Source: Vibrio sp. S9_S30 (GTDB taxonomy: Bacteria > Pseudomonadota > Gammaproteobacteria > Enterobacterales > Vibrionaceae). From it: a stretch of DNA of 64,000 nucleotides. The DNA is taken from assembly GCF_014694455.1 (NCBI RefSeq), contig NZ_JAAUWT010000011.1, positions 124,001 to 188,000 of the forward strand, written 5' to 3'. A model generated the notes under the pieces. The model was not told the DNA's origin. It saw only the letters and a program-made list of their open reading frames with translations, and made no database searches. A program made the translations under genes and the position numbers. Each line of letters begins with the position of its first letter. Within the stretch, counting starts at the first letter, position 1. This document shows positions 24,905 through 33,297 of this stretch, in pieces.

Positions 24905-25858
24905 GTGGAAGGATCCAAACAAAAAGTAGACTGGGTAGAAAAGTCCATCGCGGCAGCACTGCCTATTGCGGTGATACTGCTTAGCCTGTTCTTTTATCTC
25001 AACTCACCGGTGTTTTTCAGTGTGAGAAACTGGGTAAATATATCCGTTCAAATTGCCGCGCTGATGACAATAGCAATTCCATGCTCATTGCTTTTGATGG
25101 CAGGAAAAGTGGATCTGAGTGTGGGTTCAATGCTTGCATTGTGTGGCGTTGTGGCGGCCTTATGTTTTGAAAGCCTTGGCGTACCAGCAACGATCTTTGT
25201 CACCCTTATTGTGGGTGTGGTCGCGGGGACGATCAATGGGGTGCTGGTATCGGTCCTTGGTATGTCGCCCATCATCGTAACGCTCGGTGCCTTAACGCTC
25301 ATGCGTGGATTGGCTCAATGGTTGGCACCTAACCCCTTATTCGGCTTTCCTGAATCTTTTGTCATTATTGGCTACGGTCGCTGGCTTGGTCTGCCTTACC
25401 TTACTTGGATCATGATCGTCGCTCTTCTCATTGGTCTGTTTGTCATGACATTCCTGCCTGTTGGTCGCCGGATCATCGCGATTGGTACCAACGAGCGTGC
25501 GGCCTTTCTTGTGGGGGTGCGAGTCAAACTAACAGGGCTTCTCTTGTATGCCGCAGTTGGGTTTGCAACGGCCGTCGCAGCACTGATGAGTATCGCAAGA
25601 ATCAACAGTGCGCCTTCGGGAACACTGGGTGTTGGTGTCGAGTTGACCGTCCTCACCGCGATTTTGTTAGGTGGGGTGCCGTTTACGGGGGGCAAAGGTT
25701 CGGTACTTCGTGTCGCTCTGGCTGTGCTATTGCTGGGAATGCTGGCCAATGGTTTGGTTCTTATGAACGTGCAAACGGAGATGAGCCTGATGATTACGGG
25801 AGCGGTACTGATATTCGCGGCTGGTTTGGATTTGATTCGAACTAAACGCGCAAGCTGA
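24905..25858 (+). CDS. ABC permease, RbsC-like
   Basis: A 317-residue inner-membrane protein with about eight to nine hydrophobic segments. It contains the family sequences GKVDLSVGSMLALCGVV and LSVLGMSPIIVTLGALTLMRG, and the late GGVPFTGGKGSVLRVALAVLLLGMLANGL. The start is GTG behind AGGAGG. It forms the membrane channel of the importer with the preceding ATPase. Only one permease gene is present, so a homodimer is expected. The amidase begins 15 bp downstream. Confidence 0.9.
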   Translation: MEGSKQKVDWVEKSIAAALPIAVILLSLFFYLNSPVFFSVRNWVNISVQIAALMTIAIPCSLLLMAGKVDLSVGSMLALCGVVAALCFESLGVPATIFVTLIVGVVAGTINGVLVSVLGMSPIIVTLGALTLMRGLAQWLAPNPLFGFPESFVIIGYGRWLGLPYLTWIMIVALLIGLFVMTFLPVGRRIIAIGTNERAAFLVGVRVKLTGLLLYAAVGFATAVAALMSIARINSAPSGTLGVGVELTVLTAILLGGVPFTGGKGSVLRVALAVLLLGMLANGLVLMNVQTEMSLMITGAVLIFAAGLDLIRTKRAS

Positions 25859-25872
25859 GAAGGCAGTAAAAT

Positions 25873-27288
25873 ATGGCGAATAACCAAATGAATATCTCTG
25901 ATCTGACCAACTTAACAGTTGATGAACTCATGACGGGCTATCGTGTAGGCACCATCGATCCCGTGGAAGTCATGGAAGTCACAATGAACCAAGTTAATAA
26001 GGTCAACGGCAAAATCAATGCGCTATACCAAGTTCAGACCGATGCGGCAATGATTCAGGCTCAGGCAGCGAAAGAACGGTTTCGTAAGGGGCAAGCGACC
26101 AAACGGTTTGAGGGCGTGCCTGTTACGATTAAAGACTCGGTTAATGCAATTGGTATGACTTGGAACCATGGTGCCAAAATTCATGGTCAGGGCTACGTGG
26201 CCCAGTCGGACTCTCCTCCGGTGGAAAAGCTCAAACAGTTAGGGGCGATCATCGTAGGTAAGGGCACCATGCCAGACTTTGGGTTATCGGGATCGGGTGT
26301 TAGCTCACTGCACGGTATTGTACGAAACCCTTGGGGGCTAAAATGGAGCCCAGGTGGATCGAGTGCAGGCAATGGCGCGTCTATGGCTGCTGGCATCGGT
26401 ATGATGTCGGTTGGGACCGATATTGCTGGGTCTGTACGGCTGCCTGCGTGTCATTGTGGGCTGTCGGCACTGAAGCCGACTCAAGGCATGATATCGCACC
26501 TTCCCGCTTCGGATGTTCGCTCGGCGGGGCCGATAGTTCGGCGCGCCGCTGACCTCGAACCGTGGCTAAGAGGGCTGGGAGGGGTGCATAGGCAGGATCG
26601 CCTATCCGTGCCCGTTGTTGAGCCAAGTGGTGGACACGATTTCTCCACCGCAAAAATTGCCGTGTATCGTTCCTTTGGTTTTGGTCCGGCTGTTGAAGCG
26701 GATGTACTGGACATACTAGAGAAAGCTGAACAAGCGATAAAAACCATTTCAGCGAATGTGGAGCGTGGCTCGCTGTCGTATGATTTTGATGCTTATCTCC
26801 CAATCGACGACAGCTTTAAATGGCGTGGTTGGCGCGAATACTCTGCAAAAAGTGAACAAGACAGATCCAAGACCCCTCCACAGATGTTGGAATGGTTCGG
26901 TGAGGCGAGAGATTGGTCCGCCAGCCGAATTGCGGACATGGAGATTGGCATCGCAAAAGGCGTTGAGCAAACGAACGCACTGTTTGATCAAGCGGATTTC
27001 ATTTTGTCGCCGGTAATGCCCATTGTAAGTTTTCCCGCCGATTCGAGAGGGATCGATGAAAAAATGCCATTAAGGCATTGCACTTTTACCGCCCCCTTTA
27101 ATCAGTCGGGGCACCCTGCTGTGTCTATGCCTGCGGGAACGGATCGGAGGGGGCTACCTGTCGGTATTCAGATTGCAGCCAGACGTTTTGATGATATCCG
27201 GCTGGTTCGGCTTGCCAAAGCGCTTGAAAAGGCGTTGTGGTCTGAAGGACCTTTCGATAACCGTTGGCCTCTAGAACCCAATGAATAA
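25873..27288 (+). CDS. Amidase-signature family hydrolase
   Basis: A 471-residue amidase-signature enzyme with the Ser-cisSer-Lys triad in the usual order: Lys in VTIKDSV (about residue 79), the first Ser in SPGGSSAG (about 160) and the nucleophile in TDIAGSVRLPA (about 184). No signal peptide, so it is cytoplasmic. It lies between the importer permease and two kinases with 15-bp gaps, which points to hydrolysis of an imported amide to release a carboxylate and an amine or amino alcohol. It lacks the markers of GatA in a tRNA amidotransferase and has no GatB/C nearby. Confidence 0.9.
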   Translation: MANNQMNISDLTNLTVDELMTGYRVGTIDPVEVMEVTMNQVNKVNGKINALYQVQTDAAMIQAQAAKERFRKGQATKRFEGVPVTIKDSVNAIGMTWNHGAKIHGQGYVAQSDSPPVEKLKQLGAIIVGKGTMPDFGLSGSGVSSLHGIVRNPWGLKWSPGGSSAGNGASMAAGIGMMSVGTDIAGSVRLPACHCGLSALKPTQGMISHLPASDVRSAGPIVRRAADLEPWLRGLGGVHRQDRLSVPVVEPSGGHDFSTAKIAVYRSFGFGPAVEADVLDILEKAEQAIKTISANVERGSLSYDFDAYLPIDDSFKWRGWREYSAKSEQDRSKTPPQMLEWFGEARDWSASRIADMEIGIAKGVEQTNALFDQADFILSPVMPIVSFPADSRGIDEKMPLRHCTFTAPFNQSGHPAVSMPAGTDRRGLPVGIQIAARRFDDIRLVRLAKALEKALWSEGPFDNRWPLEPNE

Positions 27289-27302
27289 TTTAGGAGTTTG
27301 CT

Positions 27303-28241
27303 ATGTCGAATGTGTGCGGACAGGGTGTCGTGGAAGCGCGTGCAAAGGTGAGACTCGGGTCCCTGACCAAGTTTGAAAACCCATTAGTTGTTCTTGCTTC
27401 ACCTGCATGGCGGGGAGTTGAAGCGGATATGTGGTTAGCTGAAAGTGAAGACGGGCGTGAGATTTATAAGCATTACCACGCCGACACTCACCACTATGTT
27501 CATCCTCCTCAAGCAATAGAGATTGCTGTTCGAGCGGGGGAGCTTGGCGTTGCACCGTTGGTTTTGGATACTTGGCTAGACGACGGCTTATTTGCTATGG
27601 AGTATCTTGGTGAAGGGTGGCATGCAGGTGGATTGATCGATACGACAAAAGAGGACGTTCGTGCTGAGGTTATCAAGGCGAAAAAGACCCTTCAGTCCGG
27701 CCCCAAGATGCCGCGCGATGCGACTATTTTCGCTGAAATACAGTCGCTCTATGAGTTTTGCCTGAGCCACCATGCGATCTTGCCTCGCCACATCGATGCC
27801 TTTATGACCGTTAATGAACAAGCCAACCAAGCGATATCCGCCAACGGCTTTGACAGCATCCCGTGCCATCGAGACGGCAATACCGCAAACTTGATGATTG
27901 GCCCTAACAATATTGTAAAGCTCCTCGATTTTGATTTGTCGGCCAATACGGATCCTTTCGAAGATATTGGGTGTTATTTGATGGAAGTGTTCGAAAGAGA
28001 GCCTGAAGCGAGAGTTGGGTTCGAACAGTGGTACGGACAGTTCGATGAAGGGTTATTCCAGCGAGCATACATCTACGGTGTGTTAGACGATCTGCGCTGG
28101 GGCTTGATCGCAGCGTCAATGTCGGCCAGTTCTCAAAGGGTGTCGCTTGAGTTTTCAAAATACGCCTCTTGGCGTTTTATGCGTTTTGAGCAACATTCCC
28201 AACGTTCTCTCGTCGCAGATCGCCTGCGTTGTCTGTCATAA
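27303..28241 (+). CDS. APH-fold kinase, choline/ethanolamine-kinase-like, copy 1
   Basis: A 312-residue phosphotransferase of the APH/choline-kinase superfamily. The catalytic loop is CHRDGNTANLMIG (Asp base and Asn) and the metal-binding motif LLDFDLSANTDPFEDIG follows about 20 residues later. The N-lobe is divergent (YKHYHA may hold the ATP-binding Lys). It is encoded between the amidase and a second kinase of the same fold in one tight operon. Phosphorylation of a released amino alcohol is the likely role, by analogy with the aminopropanol kinase of RMM-type microcompartments. Confidence 0.82.
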   Translation: MSNVCGQGVVEARAKVRLGSLTKFENPLVVLASPAWRGVEADMWLAESEDGREIYKHYHADTHHYVHPPQAIEIAVRAGELGVAPLVLDTWLDDGLFAMEYLGEGWHAGGLIDTTKEDVRAEVIKAKKTLQSGPKMPRDATIFAEIQSLYEFCLSHHAILPRHIDAFMTVNEQANQAISANGFDSIPCHRDGNTANLMIGPNNIVKLLDFDLSANTDPFEDIGCYLMEVFEREPEARVGFEQWYGQFDEGLFQRAYIYGVLDDLRWGLIAASMSASSQRVSLEFSKYASWRFMRFEQHSQRSLVADRLRCLS

Positions 28242-28256
28242 AAAGAGGTCATCATT

Positions 28257-29183
28257 ATGTCCATAGCCACAGAAGAACAAGTTGATGCTGCCATTGCCGC
28301 TATCCCGAATTGGGACCTCTCTAAAGTGTCGAAAAAACCTTTGGTCGGTGGGCTGCTCAATTCTAATTGGTTGGTCACTCACGCGGGGACCGACTTTTTC
28401 CTCAAAGTGTTTGGTATCGGCTCTGAAAATTTTATTGATCGGCAGTTGTCACACGATGCCGCCACCAAAGCCCATACATTGGGGATCTCGCCAAAGGTGG
28501 AGTTTTTCAGCCCAGAAAAAGGCGCGGAAGTGATTGAATTTCTCAGTGGGTATCGAGCGTCAACCAATGCGGATTTTTCAAGAAAAGATTTCCTAGGTTC
28601 GGTGATCGACCTCTACAAAAAATTCAACTCATGTGAGGATTTACCAGTGACAAAGCATGTCTTTGACATGGCGGACGAGCACATCGAGCAGGGCAATGCA
28701 CTGGGAGCCGTCAGACCCGCTGATTTTGACTGGTTGTTGTATCAATACAAGCGAGCCAAAGAAGCGTTTATGGCATCGGGGCTGGATATTGTCCCTTGCC
28801 ACAATGATCCAATGCCGGGAAATTTTATGGTCGACATGTCGGACGACGATCACATCAGAGATATGAAGCTTATCGATTTTGAGTTTGCGTCCAACAATGA
28901 TCGCGCATACGAACTGGGCGTCTTCCTTGGGGAGGTCTTTGTTGATGAACCGACCACCCTTGAAATGATTGAACGTTATTACGGGGAATGTCGGGACGAC
29001 CTTTTTGCCCGAGTGACGGTGATGCGGGCAGTGGCGGACATCAAATGGGGGTCTTGGGCAGTTCAGCAGCGCCAGTTGTCGGATTGGGATTTTGACTATC
29101 AAAAGTACGGTATTTGGAAATACGCACGTGCGAGAACCGTTATGGATGATCCTCGCTGGAACCATTGGTTGCGTATACTCTAG
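28257..29183 (+). CDS. APH-fold kinase, choline/ethanolamine-kinase-like, copy 2
   Basis: The 308-residue kinase has a conventional N-lobe (LVGGLLNSNWLVTHAG, then FFLKVFG with the ATP-contacting Lys), catalytic loop PCHNDPMPGNFM and metal motif LIDFEFASNNDRAYELG, all typical of choline/ethanolamine kinases. It begins 15 bp after copy 1. The two proteins share the fold and C-terminal pattern (KYGIWKYARAR against KYASWRFMRFE) but are far from identical. They may form a heterodimer or act on different substrates. Confidence 0.85.
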   Translation: MSIATEEQVDAAIAAIPNWDLSKVSKKPLVGGLLNSNWLVTHAGTDFFLKVFGIGSENFIDRQLSHDAATKAHTLGISPKVEFFSPEKGAEVIEFLSGYRASTNADFSRKDFLGSVIDLYKKFNSCEDLPVTKHVFDMADEHIEQGNALGAVRPADFDWLLYQYKRAKEAFMASGLDIVPCHNDPMPGNFMVDMSDDDHIRDMKLIDFEFASNNDRAYELGVFLGEVFVDEPTTLEMIERYYGECRDDLFARVTVMRAVADIKWGSWAVQQRQLSDWDFDYQKYGIWKYARARTVMDDPRWNHWLRIL

Positions 29184-29365
29184 TAACCCTGAATTTGGGA
29201 GTAGAGCTCGGCGAACCCCTTAAAATAATGAACACGATTAAAGAGCACCGGAAATTCCGACGACGATGGAGAGAGCGACGCAACGCAACGCTTTCCCTGT
29301 GTGAACAACAGATCATTGTTGGGTCGGGGTTCTCTATTGAACCCAATTGACCGTGAACGAGTGGT

Positions 29366-29413
29366 TTCATGGAGATACCAATTCATGGAGATACCAATTC
29401 GTGGGTATGCCAA
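29366..29413 (+). repeat. 16-bp tandem repeat, three copies
   Basis: TTCATGGAGATACCAA occurs twice perfectly (29366, 29382) and once with three changes (29398). It lies in the leader about 60 bp upstream of the phosphatase gene. The rest of the 289-bp spacer shows nothing else convincing. Confidence 0.7.
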
Positions 29414-29472
29414 TTCATGAAAAAGGTCAAAAGGCGTTATTACAACTCAACAAAAGCGAGTGAGATCACTTT

Positions 29473-30240
29473 ATGGATAATTACTTGGTAACGATCGATT
29501 TAGCATTGGATAAATCCAGAAGGTTGATAGAGAAATACTTTCGTACGGCTTTTCGTGTTGAAAATAAAAGCGATCAGAGTCCAGTTACGATAGCCGACAG
29601 AGAAGTGGAATCTGTCATCAGAGAGGTGATCGCTTCGCGCCACTCTGATCATAATATCTTGGGTGAAGAGCACGGTCTTTTGCACAAGCAGTCTGACTAT
29701 AAATGGATTATCGACCCAATAGATGGTACGAAGAGCTTTATAACAGGCATGCCTACATTTGGTACTTTGATTGCGTTAACGCGATCAAATCAACCCTTCA
29801 TTGGTGTGATAGACATGCCCATTCTCAAAGAATGCTGGGTGGGAATTCTGAACAAAGGGACGTTCAAAGGTGACGTCAGATGCCATACATCCGGTTCCAC
29901 GAACCTAGAGAAGGCGTCTTTGTATTGCACGGAACCTGATATGTTTTCGAGCAACGAACTGGAAAGATTTGAAGCGCTGGCCTCAGAAGTCAGTTTGCGA
30001 AGATTCGGTGGAGACTGTTATTCCTATGGGCTTTTGGCTTCCGGTCATATTGATCTGGTGGTGGAAGGGAGCTTGCAGTATTACGATGTGGTGGCTTTGA
30101 TTCCGATTGTCGAAGAGGCTGGGGGCGTTATTACCGATTGGGAAGGTAACCCTATTCAGGAAAACTGGAATGGCTTAGCGGTCGCCGCCGCGTCCAGAGA
30201 ACTGCATCAGGCAGCCCTCAGTATTCTGTTCCCAAGATAA
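29473..30240 (+). CDS. Inositol-monophosphatase-family phosphatase (HisN-like)
   Basis: A 255-residue Mg2+-dependent phosphatase with the family metal motifs GEEHG (about residues 64-68), WIIDPIDGTKSF (about 80-91) and YYDVVALIPIVEEAGG near the C-terminus, where WD is usual. The sequence is closer to histidinol-phosphatase HisN-type members than to SuhB. It follows the second kinase by 289 bp in the same orientation, so it may be a last member of the catabolic operon that removes phosphate from a side product. Independent expression is equally possible. Confidence 0.83.
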   Translation: MDNYLVTIDLALDKSRRLIEKYFRTAFRVENKSDQSPVTIADREVESVIREVIASRHSDHNILGEEHGLLHKQSDYKWIIDPIDGTKSFITGMPTFGTLIALTRSNQPFIGVIDMPILKECWVGILNKGTFKGDVRCHTSGSTNLEKASLYCTEPDMFSSNELERFEALASEVSLRRFGGDCYSYGLLASGHIDLVVEGSLQYYDVVALIPIVEEAGGVITDWEGNPIQENWNGLAVAAASRELHQAALSILFPR

Positions 30241-30572
30241 CTCAAGATGTGCCCCCCGAGGCGAATGCAGTCGAACGACGCCTTATTTTTCTTGAGGTGA
30301 ACGCGTAAGTATCGTCATTAGCCATCAACATGGCGATCCATAACCCATAAACCATACCAATCAAGGCATGTTTGCGCCTATTTAACTCACGGGTTGCGTG
30401 GTGGTCTATATAGAATGGAAATGTAACTATATCAATGGCTTGTATATTCCCGCAGAAAAGTGTGAACTAGAGAGCCATTGGTTTGGGGTCTAAAGCGGTG
30501 GTGCTGATGAGAGTCAGTGATGCCCCCGCCCCCTTTAACCAAGTATCTCCCCTTAAAGAATAAAGGATTGTT
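30241..30572. other. Spacer, nothing recognised
   Basis: 332 bp without an ORF of interest. It should hold the end of the catabolic operon and the promoter of the DUF2000 gene. No clear terminator stem was found. Confidence 0.35.
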
Positions 30573-31016
30573 ATGCTTGATTTATCTACATTCCCAGATG
30601 AAAACTCGAAGAGATTTGTTGCTGTATTAAATAAAAAAGTTGATATGGGACGGCTTTTTAATGCTCTTGGTCATATGACCGCGGGGCTGGTTGCCCAAAT
30701 AGAAGATGTCGATAGCCTGTGTTTTTTACCGTATCGAGACAAGGAAGGGGGGATTCACCCATCGATTTCGCACTACCCATTTATTGTTCTCAAGGCTGAT
30801 AACTCGAATAAGATTAGAAAAGTTCGCGGAGAACTGCTTCAGCGACACATCCCATTTACGGATTTTACGGACACAATGATCGTTGGAACATCCGCAGAGC
30901 AATTAAAAGCAACGTCAGAAAAATCGGAGCAAGACTTAGAGTACTTTGGTGTTTGTATGTTTGGCGATACTTCTGAACTGAAGGAGTTCACAGGGAAGTT
31001 TAGCTTGTTTAAGTAG
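30573..31016 (+). CDS. DUF2000 family protein
   Basis: A 147-residue cytoplasmic protein matching the DUF2000 pattern: NKRFVAVLNKKVDMGRLFNALGHMTAGL at the N-terminus, YPFIVLKAD in the middle and a C-terminal VCMFGDTSELKEFTGKFSLFK. The fold is related to peptidyl-tRNA hydrolase 2, but function is unknown. A weak AAAGGA site precedes the ATG. It is monocistronic. Confidence 0.78.
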   Translation: MLDLSTFPDENSKRFVAVLNKKVDMGRLFNALGHMTAGLVAQIEDVDSLCFLPYRDKEGGIHPSISHYPFIVLKADNSNKIRKVRGELLQRHIPFTDFTDTMIVGTSAEQLKATSEKSEQDLEYFGVCMFGDTSELKEFTGKFSLFK

Positions 31017-31601
31017 TCATATTGATGGATGTGCATGCGACACGGTGTTTCTGTGGGCGAGCAGCCTGTCGCTCTAATGAGGTGATGGAGGCTCCCCCTA
31101 GACATCAATGCGCCAGAACACATCATGCGGTACGTACTTCTAAGGTAGGTGAGCCCACGTTCAACACTGTAAATGGCTGAGTACTCGCTCGGTCGATGTC
31201 AGGGTGTTGACTCCTCTTGCTGGGTAACGTCTTGCCAGTAATCTTGCTCACATCTCATCATTTCACCTGAATCATAAAGTCAATGCCTTGGTGGTGGATA
31301 GGTCGACTTTGTGTGGTTCTTTCGAACATCCTCCCCCTTTTTTCAATGTTTCCTGAGTGTCAGAAATTCTGTATTCAATCAGTCTTATCGAAGTGTCTCA
31401 ACTTGTAAAAAATCATGAAAACGGTTTATTTCACTTTGATTTCGAGTCAAATTATCAGTTGTATCTGCATTTATAGATTATTTTTGGTGTTTAATCCCGT
31501 TCGATCTCTAAGTTTCGGGTTTATGGTTTGATGTTCGGTAGGGGGTTTTACCGAAAACCGGCCCTAGAGTGAGTTTTATTCCACATAATCTAGGAAAAAT
31601 A
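31017..31601. other. Long leader region of the GbpA gene
   Basis: 585 bp without a credible gene. The right part (31370-31520) is AT-rich and promoter-like. A hairpin TTCGGTA-8 nt-TACCGAA (31534-31555) lies shortly upstream of the GbpA start and may shape the 5' UTR. Confidence 0.4.
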
Positions 31602-33077
31602 ATGAATAAATATTCTAAATATTCGCTGCTGACTATTGCTTTACTGGGTGTTAGCGGGGCTTGCTATAGCCATGGATACATTTCGACGCATGAAAAAGGG
31701 GTTGTTGAAGGAAGAGTGACGCTATGTAAGTATGCTGCAAAAGGAACAGGGGAAAGAAACCATGGGTGTGGCGCTATTCGGTACGAGCCCCAAAGTGTTG
31801 AAGGCCCAGATGGATTCCCTAATTATGGACCAGCAGATGGCAGAATCGCCAGTGCACAGACGGGTCTTGCGGCAGCACTCGATGAGCAAACGGCTGATCG
31901 ATGGGTTAAGCGCCCTATCAAGGCGGGAAGCCAATATTTTGAATGGACATTTACGGCTAGTCATGTCACCAAAGACTGGAAATATTACATCACCAAGACC
32001 GATTGGAATCCGAACCAACCTTTGGCACGTAGCTCCTTCGATTTGACACCATTTTGTGTCATCAATGGGAGAATGTCGGCGCCACCAAGACACGTAAATC
32101 ACCTGTGTGATGTGCCTGAGCGTGAGGGTTACCATGTCATACTGAGTGTCTGGGATGTCGGCGATACAGGGGCGTCATTTTATAATGTTATAGACGTTAA
32201 GTTTGAAGGTGACGGTTCATCTCAACCCGCTCCGGTAAAAGAGTGGGAACAAACGGGTCAAATTAGCCCATCGATGGACCTGAATGTAGGCGATTCCGTA
32301 TTTACTCGTGTTTTTGACGAGTCGGGAGAGGCGGCGTCATACAGCACAGAACTGGTCATCGAGAATGAGGCCCAAAAAAGCGCGAAAAACTGGTCACATG
32401 CACTTGCAAGCAAAATTAACCAAGAGCAAACGCAAATTCGAGCGGGTCAGAGTCAAAGCAATGGCGAGTTTACACCCAATTATGGTGTTAACCCTATCTT
32501 CATCAAAGCAGGCTCAGGGCTGAAAAACATTGAGATTGGCTATAAGATCAATACACCTGTACAGAATTACGATCTCGATATTACGGGGTTGAAATCCGAG
32601 TACTTGATAGGTGAACAGCCGACAGTACTTGACTTTGCATTGAATGCAACGGGAAGCGTCAGTGCCGAATTCACGGTCTACAACCATCATAAAGAAGCGT
32701 TAGCGACTCATGCCATGCAGCTTGCTGATGGTCAAAATTCGAGTGCTTCGCTAACGTTGTCAAAATCTGAACCTGGGCATCACATGTTGGTTGCGGTGAT
32801 CAAAGATCAGCAAGGTAGCGTTATTAATCAACAGACATTTGATTTTCTCTTAAAGGCAGAAAATGGAGAAATTACCCAAGCCAGCTACGACTTTGTGTTT
32901 CCTGAAGGTCTTGAAGGATACACTTCTGGAACTCGAGTACTTTCTCAAAATGGACGCGTTTATCAGTGTAAAGGCTTCCCACAGGCGGGTTACTGTAAGC
33001 AATGGGGACCGAGGCGAACCAACTTTGAACCGGGTGTTGGGCTTCATTGGTATTTAGCGTGGGACGAAGTGCTCTAA
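31602..33077 (+). CDS. gbpA: GbpA-type chitin-binding LPMO (AA10)
   Basis: A secreted copper-dependent lytic polysaccharide monooxygenase and adhesin of 491 residues, close to the 485 of Vibrio cholerae GbpA. The signal peptide ends before His24 (CYS-HGYIS), the N-terminal half of the copper histidine brace; the second His is in [12 protein letters not shown] and the axial Phe in ASFYNVIDV. Two GbpA-specific domains follow (about 215-400), and a C-terminal CBM73/CBM5-like chitin-binding module ends in CKQWGPRR...[10 protein letters not shown] chose the ATG at 31602 with AGGAAA upstream over an in-frame GTG at 31569. It faces a secreted chitin-binding phosphatase. Confidence 0.93.
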   Translation: MNKYSKYSLLTIALLGVSGACYSHGYISTHEKGVVEGRVTLCKYAAKGTGERNHGCGAIRYEPQSVEGPDGFPNYGPADGRIASAQTGLAAALDEQTADRWVKRPIKAGSQYFEWTFTASHVTKDWKYYITKTDWNPNQPLARSSFDLTPFCVINGRMSAPPRHVNHLCDVPEREGYHVILSVWDVGDTGASFYNVIDVKFEGDGSSQPAPVKEWEQTGQISPSMDLNVGDSVFTRVFDESGEAASYSTELVIENEAQKSAKNWSHALASKINQEQTQIRAGQSQSNGEFTPNYGVNPIFIKAGSGLKNIEIGYKINTPVQNYDLDITGLKSEYLIGEQPTVLDFALNATGSVSAEFTVYNHHKEALATHAMQLADGQNSSASLTLSKSEPGHHMLVAVIKDQQGSVINQQTFDFLLKAENGEITQASYDFVFPEGLEGYTSGTRVLSQNGRVYQCKGFPQAGYCKQWGPRRTNFEPGVGLHWYLAWDEVL

Positions 33078-33128
33078 ACGGCTTTACCTAGTAAAATCAG
33101 TTACCTAGGTTAAAGGAATAAGCCGTTT
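33076..33128 (+). terminator. Long imperfect hairpin after gbpA
   Basis: AAACGGCTT (33076-33084) and AAGCCGTTT (33120-33128) are perfect inverses enclosing a second pair around ACCTAG/CCTAGGT. The structure starts at the gbpA stop codon. A likely 3'-end stabiliser or weak terminator. Confidence 0.45.
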
Positions 33129-33211
33129 GGTGAATGGTTAGGAACCTCAGGGGCTACCTGTGCCTATATAGAGAGACGCTCCTACCCTCCCTTCGGTGGC
33201 GTTTAGGTATA

Positions 33212-33243
33212 AAAAATCCCTCGATGAAAATCGAGGGATTTTT
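33212..33243. terminator. Bidirectional Rho-independent terminator
   Basis: AAAAATCCCTCGAT, GAAA loop, ATCGAGGGATTTTT: a 14-bp perfect stem with T-runs on both strands, between the convergent gbpA and metallophosphoesterase genes. Confidence 0.9.
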
Positions 33244-33297
33244 ACTGCAAAAGCCAGAGTCATCGATAATGACTCTCATGCTATTTACACTGTAAAC

